In this document: positions 30,440-39,468 of the stretch, piece after piece
Numbering within the stretch: position 1 is the stretch's first letter
Layout of the letters: the number at the start of each line of letters is the position of its first letter
Notes under the pieces: generated by a model
Seen by the model: the letters and a program-made list of their open reading frames with translations, nothing else
What the model was told of the DNA's origin: nothing
Database searches by the model: none
DNA from: Dendrocalamus latiflorus
Lineage: Eukaryota > Streptophyta > Magnoliopsida > Poales > Poaceae
Length of the DNA: 64,000 nt
Assembly: GCA_017311315.1 (NCBI GenBank)
Contig: CM029642.1
Coordinates: 11,916,596 to 11,980,595, forward strand
Direction: 5' to 3'
Made by a program: the position numbers and the translations under genes

Positions 30440-32149
30440 TCATTTTAAATAAAGCCCTTCATGATGATCGACACGCATATAGCTTGGTTCATCGCCTTGT
30501 TCTTCCTCGAGCCTGATGCCTTGTCCGAATGGAGGCAAATCATCAAATTGATTGTACTCTTCCTCATCCACAACATTCTCAACCCCGACAATCCTTCTTT
30601 TTCCCTGAAGAACTACATGGCGCTTCTTATTTGCCGGGTCGGTTACATAAAATACTTGAACAACTTGCCTCGCGAGTACGAATGGTTCATCTTTGTATCC
30701 TACACATTCGAGGTCCACGGTAGTGACGCCGTACTTGTCAACCTTTACACCCCGTGGAAGTTGGACCCAACGGCACCAAAATAGAGGAATTTTGAAAATT
30801 ACGTAGTCAAGCTCCCAAATCTCCTCTACAAGCCCGTAGTACGAGCTTGGGCCAGCGGTACTGCCGTGCGCATCATAGGCATCTATGCGGACACCTGAGT
30901 TCTGCACTGTGCTCTTTCTATCTTGATCTGTTGTATAAAATGTGTAGCCATTAATGTCGTATGCTTGCCATGTCACAATTGTAAATTTTGGCCCTTTTGC
31001 CAACCATTGTAGTGTTTCACTTGACGACCTCCTAGTCAATTGCGCCTTGAACCATTCGTTGAACTGACGGTTGTGTTGTCTCGTGGTCCAAACTTCTGAC
31101 TGGCCTGCATTCTCCTGACGTAGCATGTCCTTGTGCTCTTCAATATATGGGGTCACTTCAGTCATGTGTTGTAAAACCATGAAATGGGCTTGAGTATACG
31201 TATTTTGATCCGGAGTTATTGCTTTCCTCCCGATAGTCCCGATACCCTCTAGCCTCCCCTCGTGACGAGATAGAGGTACACCTATCGGCTCTACCTGAGT
31301 CATGTAGCCGATGCAGAATTCAATGACCTCTTCTGTTGTATAACCTTCGATGATGCTACCCTCCGGTCGAGATCGATTGCGTACATAGGACTTCAGAATT
31401 CCCATGTACCTCTCGAAAGGGTACATATGACGTAGAAATACGGGGCCACATATTTTTATCTCTTTCACAAGGTGGACAATGAGATGGACCATGATATCAA
31501 AAAATGATGGAGGGAAATACATCTCTAGATGACATAGAGTTGTCACCACCTCGGTTTGCAGAGCATCTAGTCCATCCGGATCAATGACCTTCTGAGCAAT
31601 TGCGTTGAAGAAATAACATAGCCTTATGATTGTCACTCGAACCTTGTTCGGCAAAATACTTCTAATTGCAACAGGTAGCATTTGAGTCATTAGCACATGA
31701 CAGTCGTGAGACTTCATGCCAATTAATTTCAAATGTTCCATGGAAACAAGTTTCTTCATGCTTGTCGAGTGACCGGATGGAACTTTCACACCATTTAAGG
31801 ACTGGCACAATTCAGTTCTCTCGGACTTAGACAGAGTGTAACATGTTGGGGGAAGGTACGTCCGGCCTTTATCGGTCTCTATCGGTGCTAACTCGGTCCT
31901 GATGTTCATAGCGACCAAGTCACGCCTTGCGTTAACACCATCCTTTGTTTTGTCAGGAATGTTCAGTAAGAGACCAATCAAACTGTCACATACATTCTTC
32001 TCTACGTGCATGACATCGATGCAATTGCGAACTTCTAAGTGCTCCCAATAAGGCAAGTCCCAAAATATTGACCTCTTTTTCCACATGTTCTTCCTCAATT
32101 TACGTCCCTTTCCAAACACAACATTTATATCCTTGACCATATCATACAC
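30440..32149 (-). CDS. CACTA TNP2-type transposase, C-terminal frame
   Basis: 569 codons continuing the transposase after a frame change. It holds the end of the Transposase_21 domain (CIDVMHVEKNVCDSLIGLL), DUF4218 (from about MKSHDCHVLMTQMLP through HMYPFERYMG) and DUF4216 (about YGLVEEIWELDY to the C-terminus). No internal stop. The nominal Met at 32149 is not a real start; the frame is entered from 32189-32194. Confidence 0.9.
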   Translation of the reverse strand: MYDMVKDINVVFGKGRKLRKNMWKKRSIFWDLPYWEHLEVRNCIDVMHVEKNVCDSLIGLLLNIPDKTKDGVNARRDLVAMNIRTELAPIETDKGRTYLPPTCYTLSKSERTELCQSLNGVKVPSGHSTSMKKLVSMEHLKLIGMKSHDCHVLMTQMLPVAIRSILPNKVRVTIIRLCYFFNAIAQKVIDPDGLDALQTEVVTTLCHLEMYFPPSFFDIMVHLIVHLVKEIKICGPVFLRHMYPFERYMGILKSYVRNRSRPEGSIIEGYTTEEVIEFCIGYMTQVEPIGVPLSRHEGRLEGIGTIGRKAITPDQNTYTQAHFMVLQHMTEVTPYIEEHKDMLRQENAGQSEVWTTRQHNRQFNEWFKAQLTRRSSSETLQWLAKGPKFTIVTWQAYDINGYTFYTTDQDRKSTVQNSGVRIDAYDAHGSTAGPSSYYGLVEEIWELDYVIFKIPLFWCRWVQLPRGVKVDKYGVTTVDLECVGYKDEPFVLARQVVQVFYVTDPANKKRHVVLQGKRRIVGVENVVDEEEYNQFDDLPPFGQGIRLEEEQGDEPSYMRVDHHEGLYLK

Positions 32150-33717
32150 CTCTTTCCCGCTAAAAGGTCTTGGTACTGAGTCATCCTCTTTTTTCCGTCA
32201 AATTGTTTCTTCATCTTGCGGTATGGGTGATACTTTGGAAGGAACCTACGGTGACGCATGTACACAGTTTTTCGGGAGTTGTTCAACCACACACTCTCCG
32301 TATAATCTAAGCAGTGCGGACACGCTTTGGCTCCTTTTATACTAAACCCTGACAGGTTACCAAGGGCAGGAAAATCATTAATGGTGCAGAACAACATGGC
32401 CCGTAGAGTGAAGTTCTCTCGTTTGTCCGCATCCCATACATGTACCCCTTCATTCCACAGTGTTGCAAGATCTTCCACCAATGGGGCTAGGAACACATCA
32501 ATATCGTTGCCAGGTTGCTTCGGCCCTTGGATAAGTAGTGACATCAAAATATATTTCCGCTTCATACACAGCCAAGGAGGAAGGTTGTACATGCACAGAG
32601 TCACGGGCCAGGTGCTATGTCGACTGCTCATGTTACCAAAAGGATTCATTCCATCTGTACTCAACCCAAACCTTATATTTCTCGGTTCCACACCGAAATC
32701 TACAAACATCCTATCGATGTTCCTCCACTGGGCAGAATCAGCAACATGTCTTATCATTCCGTCTTTCTTACGCTGCTCGCAGTGCCAACGCATCAATCTT
32801 GCATCCTTGCGGTTTGCAAATAAACGCTTCAAACGGGGGATTACAGGAAGATACCACATCACCTTAGCAGGAGGTCCTTGCTTCACCTCGATGCCCTTCC
32901 CATCATCAGAGTCATTTTTACGTTTGTATCGGGATGCTTTGCACACCGGACAAACATGTAAGCTAGCATACTCTTTACGGTACAAGATACAATCATTCCG
33001 ACATGCATGTATTCTTTCCACTTCCATTCCTAATGGACAAAGAATCTTCTTGGCTTGGTAGGTGGTTCTCGGCAACACATTTCCCGTTGGAAGCATGTCC
33101 ACTAGGAGACCTAATAATGTCGTGAAACTCTTGTCGGACCAACCATTGCTTGCCTTCAATTTTAGCAGTTCTAGAACTGATGACAACCTCGTGTATTGCG
33201 GCTTGCAGCCCGGGAACAAAGGTTTCTCCGAGTCCTCCATCAAGCCCTCGAATTTACCAAACTCTCTCTCACTATAGTTCCCTTCTGCATCACGTAACAT
33301 CTGATCCAGATTATCATCCTGCGACCTATCCTCATGATCCAGATTGTCATCCTGCGACCTATCCTCATGATCCAGATTGTCATCCTGCGACCTTTCCTCA
33401 TGATCGAAAGAACAGTCCACAACTGGCATATCGTTGCCTCCCTCGACTATGTCATAACTACCTTCTTGTGTACTCTTCTCTTCATCGTGACTGGTCCAAC
33501 ATTTGTACCCTTTTCTGAAACCCCTTCGAATCAAGTGAGCTTCAATCCGCGCTGAGTTGCTAAACATCTTGAGATTATCACAATCAATACATGGGCAATA
33601 CATATATTTCATCCCCTTCTTCAACATATCCAGCTCGGCCGCCCTTCTAAAGGCAGACACGCCAGTAATGTACTCTTCACTCACACGGTTCTCAATATAC
33701 ATCCAGCTTCGGTCCAT
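32125..33717 (-). CDS. CACTA TNP2-type transposase, N-terminal frame
   Basis: Starts MDRSWMYIENR, the usual start of this family, followed by the Transposase-associated domain (CPCIDCDN, residues 41-48, Zn-ligand type). An acidic stretch carries three 11-residue repeats (HEDRSQDDNLD). Then comes Transposase_21 (PF02992), with ILYRKEYASLHVCPVCKASRYK and the DFGVEPRNIRFGLSTDGMNP box. The frame changes at an A6 run (minus strand; T6 at 32189-32194): the downstream domain is in the -1 frame, so one base is missing, or ribosomes slip, or the base is miscalled. Otherwise about 1,090 codons are open. The protein cuts at the TIRs. Confidence 0.92.
   Translation of the reverse strand: MDRSWMYIENRVSEEYITGVSAFRRAAELDMLKKGMKYMYCPCIDCDNLKMFSNSARIEAHLIRRGFRKGYKCWTSHDEEKSTQEGSYDIVEGGNDMPVVDCSFDHEERSQDDNLDHEDRSQDDNLDHEDRSQDDNLDQMLRDAEGNYSEREFGKFEGLMEDSEKPLFPGCKPQYTRLSSVLELLKLKASNGWSDKSFTTLLGLLVDMLPTGNVLPRTTYQAKKILCPLGMEVERIHACRNDCILYRKEYASLHVCPVCKASRYKRKNDSDDGKGIEVKQGPPAKVMWYLPVIPRLKRLFANRKDARLMRWHCEQRKKDGMIRHVADSAQWRNIDRMFVDFGVEPRNIRFGLSTDGMNPFGNMSSRHSTWPVTLCMYNLPPWLCMKRKYILMSLLIQGPKQPGNDIDVFLAPLVEDLATLWNEGVHVWDADKRENFTLRAMLFCTINDFPALGNLSGFSIKGAKACPHCLDYTESVWLNNSRKTVYMRHRRFLPKYHPYRKMKKQFDGKKRMTQYQDLLAGKRCMIWSRI
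33310..33410. repeat. 33-bp coding tandem repeat in the transposase
   Basis: Three copies encoding HEDRSQDDNLD or close variants, in the acidic linker between the N-terminal domain and Transposase_21. Confidence 0.88.
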
Positions 33718-34011
33718 CTACGCTACACAAGTGAAAAATGGGTGTCAAAAATGATTATTACCTCTACTACTAACCTCTGATCAGATCACTAAGAATGTTA
33801 AGTAATTGAATACTAATCTCTGATCAGATCACTAAGAATGTTAAGTAATTGAGTATGCTAACCTCTGATCAGATCAATAAGAAGACGGTGATATTTTTTC
33901 ACCCCCAACTCCCTAAAGCCGGCCGCCTTGCTCCACCGATGCAGCGCAATGAAGACAGATCGGTGTCGACATCCTTCAAGCAAGTACGCCAAGTAATTAA
34001 TACTACGCAGA
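33718..34011. other. 5' leader region of CACTA transposase
   Basis: Contains a local duplication of CTAACCTCTGATCAGATCA (three copies, 33772-33870). No gene is seen on either strand. Confidence 0.5.
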
Positions 34012-34263
34012 ATATCACAGACGGTTCCAACTACAAACGGTCTGTGATTTCTGCCTATCATAGACGGTTCGCATCAATAACCGTCTGTGATAGTCTCATT
34101 ATCACAGACGGTTCGTAACACGAACCGTCTGTGATGTACATAATATCACAGACGGTTCTAAATATCAACCGTCTGTGATTTATGCGTATCACAGACGGTT
34201 CGTGTATAGAACCGTCTGTGATAGTCCTTCACAGACGGTTTACATTGCAAACCGTCTGTGATA
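34012..34263. repeat. CACTA repeat cluster upstream of transposase
   Basis: Six inverted pairs of the ACAGACGGTT motif, adjoining the 245-bp hairpin on its right. Confidence 0.9.
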
Positions 34264-34273
34264 GTTACACGGG

Positions 34274-34518
34274 GATGAACTGTTTCGTCAGGGCATGACT
34301 GCCAACTCGAAGCATATATAGCATAGCATTCGAGGCACATCCGAGGCCTGCTGCTATGTCTTGAGGAATGCCAAGAGCTGGTCTTCAGATGTGGCTGCCA
34401 CATCTGAAGACCAGCTCTTGGCATTCCTCAAGACACAGCTGCAGGCCTCGGATGTGCCTCGAATGCTATGCTATATATGCTTCGAGTTGGCAGTCATGCC
34501 CTGACGAAACAGTTCATC
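34274..34518. repeat. Near-perfect 245-bp inverted repeat (hairpin)
   Basis: Arms of about 122 bp around a centre at 34396 (GATGTGGCTGCCACATC). Only about three mismatches were seen, near GCTGCTATG versus its partner. It is an ideal source of double-stranded RNA if transcribed. One arm, read on the plus strand (34390-34503), keeps an open frame with SEDQLLAFLKTQLQ, suggesting that the arm came from a coding sequence. Confidence 0.93.
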
Positions 34519-34683
34519 TTTCCCGACAAAATTCAAGGCAATTTTATTACAATAGTGCAAAGAAAAGACATTTCAAGATTCTTGGTTGAGCTGGTCGAGG
34601 AACATGCAAATACAGAGCCAAGCACAAAAACTCAACAACACATTCAGATCGATCTATTACAGGATAACAAGCTAACAAACCCT

Positions 34684-34772
34684 TCGTGGCACGACGGTTC
34701 ACACTAAACAAGACACACTTACGGCAAGAGTGTGTTGTTTAGTATGAACCGGTCGTGCCGCGATGGAGGTGC
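34684..34772. repeat. Second short hairpin, about 35-bp arms
   Basis: CGTGGCACGACGGTTCACAC pairs with GTATGAACCGGTCGTGCCGCG, and CTAAACAAGACACACT with AGTGTGTTGTTTAG, around a loop of about 9 bases. The size fits a miRNA-type or MITE-like foldback. Confidence 0.75.
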
Positions 34773-35005
34773 TAGCTCACAGCGGAGGGGAGATGCATGC
34801 AGGAAGCTAGCTAGTGGATGAACTCACGCGTGACTAGTACCGGTGGAAAGGTTGATGGGGAGTTATTAATAAGGGCCTGGCCGTGGGAGGAACTGGTGCC
34901 AGCCATTCGATGTGGAGAGAATAGACGGGTGAGATCGAAATCCTGTGTATACGCCAATTATTGGTGACATGTGATTATTACACACCAATTATCAGTGACA
35001 TGGGA

Positions 35006-35171
35006 TTATTACAGACGGTTCTTAACAGGAACCGTCTGTGTTATCTGGCTTTTCACAGACGGTTCTTAACAGGACCCGTCTGTGTTATCTCGATTGGTAT
35101 AGACGGTTCGTATTAAGAACCGTCTGTGAAAGTTAATATCACAGACGGTTGCCAGTAAAACCGTCTGTCAT
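35006..35171. repeat. CACTA repeat cluster 4
   Basis: Four inverted pairs of the ACAGACGGTT motif. They are followed by GAACGCTTCG(CG)GTTTCGAT repeats, four short copies at 35172-35262. Confidence 0.88.
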
Positions 35172-35395
35172 AACGCTTCGCGCGTGTTTCTATTGCCAGA
35201 ACGCTTCGCGCGTGTTTCGATTGCCAGAACGCTTCGTGTTTCGATTGCCAGAACGCTTCGGGTTTCGATCGTCTAATTAACGTCTCTCGATCGTTATACG
35301 AAGCATCTATATCATTAATGTTTGGGTATACGAACCGTCTGTGCTAAAGGTTAAATATGCGCGCCTAATCTAGGTCTCTTCTACGTACATACAAT

Positions 35396-35950
35396 ATGGC
35401 GCCTTATACTATTCTTGTGATCATCTCCTTCCTCTCATCTGTTCATCACGAATTGTTCGGCCGGAACCTTACACAGGCGGCCAGCAATTTGCATCTGGAG
35501 CAGCTTCTCCGCACCCGCCCTGCTCTCCTTCCCCGACTTTCTTGCATCCGTCAGCTTGACCTGATCCTCCGCCGTCGACGGAGGCGTCTCGCTGCCGCTC
35601 AAGAAAGGGAAACAGCTCTCACCCTGGTTCTTCTCCACAATGTGCGCAATGCGGAAGAAGCTCTACTCGCATTGCACAGACTGATGGATAGCCTTGCCGC
35701 TCATGCAGAAACGACAGATTGTGAGGAATGTTTTAATGCTATCCTGTATGACATGATGGATGCTGCTGATCATTTGCCCAGGCTGCACGAGGAAGTGCAG
35801 AGGACAAGGGCAATCTTAACAGCGTTCGAGAATTCAGCGGCTGATCCTCCAAGTCCCAAAGTCGAAGAAGAAGCGTACGAAGCCCAAAAGATTACAATCT
35901 GGGAAACTCTTTACCTGTGCGACTTATGTAATGAATTTCCCTCTAATTGA
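35396..35950 (+). CDS. Unknown 184-residue ORF inside CACTA, antisense to transposase
   Basis: Not recognised. It starts with a hydrophobic segment (MAPYTILVIISFLSSV) that could be a signal anchor. A run of six Arg (59-64) and a long predicted helical part rich in Leu, Ala and Glu follow (to about 145), then an acidic tail. CDLC and CEEC pairs are present. It lies between two subterminal clusters of the CACTA, on the opposite strand to both transposon genes, near the hairpins. No known CACTA protein looks like it. It may be captured host DNA or a chance frame; GC content and codon pattern look coding. Confidence 0.4.
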   Translation: MAPYTILVIISFLSSVHHELFGRNLTQAASNLHLEQLLRTRPALLPRLSCIRQLDLILRRRRRRLAAAQERETALTLVLLHNVRNAEEALLALHRLMDSLAAHAETTDCEECFNAILYDMMDAADHLPRLHEEVQRTRAILTAFENSAADPPSPKVEEEAYEAQKITIWETLYLCDLCNEFPSN

Positions 35951-36069
35951 AATTAATAAATTTGCCTTTAATTTGTGACCTCTTGTCTCAGTAGTTCTGT
36001 AGTTAAGTTATTAGAAGCAATGTGTACTTATATATTAACCTCTGATCTAGAATATGACAGACAAAGGGA

Positions 36070-36365
36070 CATCACAGCCGGTTCTTGTAAAAAACCGTCT
36101 GTGAACATTCCCAGACGGTTCTTAACAACAACCGGCTGTGATAGTCTACACAACACAGACGGTTTTTAATAAAAAACCGTCTGTGATAATTTCAGATTAT
36201 CACAGACGGTTTTTTATTTTAAACCGCCGGTGATACTAAAGTATCACAGACGGTTCATTGGTAAGGACCGTCTGTGATACTCGACCACTAACACAGACGG
36301 TGTCCAAATTAAAACTGTTTGTGTTAGTGTCAATCACAGACGGTTTTGTCAAACCGTCTGTGATG
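36070..36365. repeat. CACTA subterminal repeat cluster, right end
   Basis: Six inverted pairs of the (A)CACAGACGGTT motif, ending 33 bp inside the right terminus. Confidence 0.92.
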
Positions 36366-36401
36366 TAGCCGTCTAGTATAGCCTCTTTTGTAGCAGTGGG
36401 T

Positions 36402-37198
36402 ATTTTTTTGAGTATATTGCATTTGTAGTATATTTTTATGAAATATTAGTAGTAGTAAAAATTGTAGATGTAGAAAATTTAGTATGGAAATTTTAGTATA
36501 GAAAATTTGTAGTATACATTTTTTAGTTTGGAACGTTTTTAGTACAGTGATTTTAGTACAATTTTTAGTATAAAAAAGTTCTATTCTAAAAATGTTCCAT
36601 ACTAAAAATTGTATACTACGAATTTTCTATACAAAAATTTGTAGTACACAATTTTTAGTATGGAACATTTTTAGAATAGAAATTTTAGTACAATTTTTAA
36701 TATAGAAAATTTAGTTAGCGTAATTATAGGAAATTAGCAGGCGTAGAAATGGAGAGGAGACGAAGAAGCAACCGTAGGTGTAGATCTAGATAGAAATAGT
36801 TAAATATTTGTTAAACTAAATATATTAAACATGTAGTTTTACAAAATTAACAGTCGTAGAAGCATGTAGTTATGTATAATTTAAGGAACATAGTTTTAAA
36901 AAATTAGCATCAGTACAAAAACTGCATGTGTACGAATTGTAGTTTAGAAATTTCAGTCACCGTAATGTACAAATTAATCGTCTGGTGAAATTTATACCTA
37001 TTAAAAAAATCAGTAAATATTTATGGTACAATTTAATTAATTCCTATGTTGGAAATTCATAGTACAAGGTTATTGTAGTGGGTTACGACATGCGAATGAT
37101 CGGTGAAATGTGAATTGTGGTATGTCGGTACTTTGGTATTGTGCGATGCTATTTGACATGTCGCAAAATTGAGACATATATACAGCCCGACATCAGCA
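36402..37198. other. AT-rich 5' region of MULE transposase
   Basis: Dominated by TTTAGTATGGAA and TAGTACAATTTT repeats with an internal inverted repeat (about 36500-36700). A possible splice acceptor (TATATACAG, 37174-37182) precedes the ATG at 37199, matching the GT at the CACTA insertion point. No other gene. Confidence 0.5.
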
Positions 37199-38590
37199 AT
37201 GGCAATAGTCACTACATTGAGAGTGCATTACGGTGCTGGAACCATTCGTGAAGGTCCGAATGGTGTGGATTTGAGCGGTTTTCCACAAGTCACTCTAGTT
37301 CATTCGGATGGCGAGAATGCTCGGATTGCAGATGTGCTGCATTGGCTGACCCAGAGTTTTTTGTTGGACCCCGAGGTGTGCAGCGTCGTCGTGCAAGGGC
37401 TTTGGAGCCGGTCTCCCACGGACATCAGATGGGAGTTGAAGACATTGCTGAGCACTGCTGTGTAGAAGGGCTTTGTGCAAGGGTGTCAGCGTCATGGATA
37501 CGAGTGTATCTTGCTTGTGCATCCGTGCTCATTAGAAGCTGTGCAAGGTCATGTGTTCGCCCTTGCTTCGGGAGGCTAGCAGCTCGAGCGGGCCGCATGT
37601 TGACGAAGATGATCAAGTTGCTCGTGATGAAGTTGATGCGGTACATGGAGGAGAGTAAAATGGTCAAGCCATAGAGAGGGAACTGGACAAGCCGATGAAG
37701 AGGAGCATATTGAGTACATTGTGCAGCAGATGAACTGTGATGACCAGAGGGCATGGGCTGAAGAGGAAGCTGTATAGGACGACGACGAGGACAGTTCGGA
37801 TGAGGATGAAGTTTTTATCCCGTAGCAATGGAACCGGTTTAATGTCGAGGGTGTTTCTGCACATGATGAGCATGAATCAGCGTGGGAGTATCATGAGACA
37901 GAGGTTCGGTTGCATTCTATGTTTGCTGACAAGGCAGCACTGCAGGATGCCATCAAGTTGTGAGCCCTTTCAATGCAACGGACATTTCGTGTCGTGAAAT
38001 CAAGTCAGGAGCAGTACACCGTGAAGTGCGAGCAGACAGGTTGTCCTTGGAGGGTGCACGCACGTAGACCCAAGTATGAGACTCATTGTATTGTGTCAAA
38101 GGTGGAGCCGCACTCTTGCATTCTCAGCAGTGTTTTGGCAAGGCATCGTAACCTAACGTCTGCCTTTATAGCCAATTTTGATGTACGGAGAGATAGTGGA
38201 GAAGAAAGACATGGAGGCCACGCATATCGTGGTAACTATCGAGAATAAATTTAAGTACAAGATTAGCTACGCGAAGGCGTGGCGTGCCAAGCAGAAGGCG
38301 TTGGAAAAACGTTACGGGTCTTTCGAGGCGGCGTATGATAATCTTCCTCGTATGCTTAAGGTGTTGCAGGACAAGAACACGGGCACGTATATCGTTGTGC
38401 AAGACAAGCCGTCCACAAGTCCACCAGGATATGCGGTGTTGCAGAGGGCCTTGTTAGCATTTGGTGCTTGTATCAAGGCATTCAGGTGTATGCTGCCGGT
38501 GATCTCAGTTGACTAGGCCTTTTTGACTGGCAAATATAAGGGTCAAATCCTAACGGCCATAGGCGTTGACAGCAACAACAAATATTGCTG
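37199..38590 (+). pseudogene. MuDR-type MULE transposase, truncated and broken
   Basis: It starts with a typical MULE N-terminus (VTTLRVHYGAG). The MuDR DNA-binding domain (MFADKAALQDAI, then TFRVVKSSQEQYTVKCEQ, CPWRVHA) follows near 37918-38070, and then YGSFEAAYDNLPRML leading into the start of the transposase core (FLTGKYKGQILTAIGVD, 38519-38572). Several stops (for example TAG before FLTGK) and frame changes are present. The catalytic DDE core, zinc finger and right TIR are absent: homology ends by about 38590 and EXO70 flank DNA begins at about 38628. Its left half lies across the CACTA at 24721-25227. Confidence 0.85.
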
Positions 38591-38627
38591 CTGGCCATCG
38601 CATTCGTGAAAAGTGAGAATTATAAAA

Positions 38628-39149
38628 GTTCACCTTGTGTGACAGTTGGTATCAAAATCCTTGGTCATCTCCACAAATTCTTGTCCCAGATCAGATTAAT
38701 TTGCCACCAGAGACCCAAACAATACACAGTAAGACTTTCGTCGCATCAACTAGGTTGCTGAATTCTGGTGTTCAGCTCAATTCGGAGCAGTGCATTCTGA
38801 GATGTTCTCCAAAAACTTAATTCGGTGTATCCATCAAAAATTTAGATTCCTACAACAATATACAGAGGAGTGGTGCATTGATCAAACTGAGTTAAATTAA
38901 ATAGGCACATGAGAAAAGAGGCATATAGACATATTCAGTTTTTTAGTGCTACAGTTAGCAGCTAGCCAGTACTACACATTGCAGTTTCTTTCCCTGATTG
39001 TTCTGAACCCGACCATGTATTAGATTCCCTAGCTTGCATTCTGTGACTCGCACAGAAACAAATGTTGCACAGAATGACACTTTTACGAGTTTATCAAACA
39101 ACTCTCGCTAATGTTTAGAAAAATCTAGCCTGAATTCATACAGTACAGA
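38628..39149. repeat. 3' flank block of EXO70 unit 2 (left of copia)
   Basis: Matches 12837-13520 and 59464-59935. The conserved plus-strand 61-codon frame is at 38635-38820. The block begins part-way in, at GTTCACCTTGTGTGAC, because the MULE has replaced its outer half. The copia insertion at 39150 separates it from the EXO70 gene. Confidence 0.8.
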
Positions 39150-39436
39150 TATTAGAAAAGAAGTGTTTGTAACTAAATCTTCCACATATCCTGGTAATTG
39201 CCATGTCTGCTAAATAGATAGAAAGTTCCCTCTTCTCTCTTATTGTACCGTGTACAGATAGAACTTGTTTGCTAAAGATAGAAGGGTTAGAATCCTGGTT
39301 TAACAAACACGGCAACTACAGATATGATTGAGATTGTAAAGCAGCGCCAAGTGCTATTCTTGGCTCATAATAATAGATTCGTGCGGCCTCCTTCGGAGGT
39401 GAGAACGCTTCCACAAACATCTAAGTTTTCTCCACA
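39150..39436 (+). repeat. 5' LTR of copia element (287 bp)
   Basis: Starts TATTAGAAAAGAAG (TG changed to TA) and ends TTTTCTCCACA. Pairs with 42148-42434 at about 96% identity by eye (about 11 substitutions and 2 indels). The PBS TAGTATCAGAG (39437-39447) is one base off the usual initiator-tRNA-Met copia PBS. Confidence 0.95.
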
Positions 39437-39468
39437 TAGTATCAGAGTTGTTCCTCTAATTCACATCT

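Larger units (their letters stand above)
25228..36398 (-). mobile_element. Complete CACTA (En/Spm) transposon, 11.2 kb, TSD GGT
   Basis: Ends are CACTGCTACA (25228) and TGTAGCAGTG (36398). GGT is duplicated at 25225-25227 and 36399-36401, the 3-bp size of CACTA elements. Motif ATCACAGACGGTT and its complement form palindromic pairs in five clusters. Two genes lie on the minus strand: TNP2-type transposase (30440-33717) and a Transposase_24 plus Ulp1-like gene (26250-29114). Both are slightly broken. Unusual content on the right: a long hairpin, a short hairpin and a plus-strand ORF. Confidence 0.95.
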
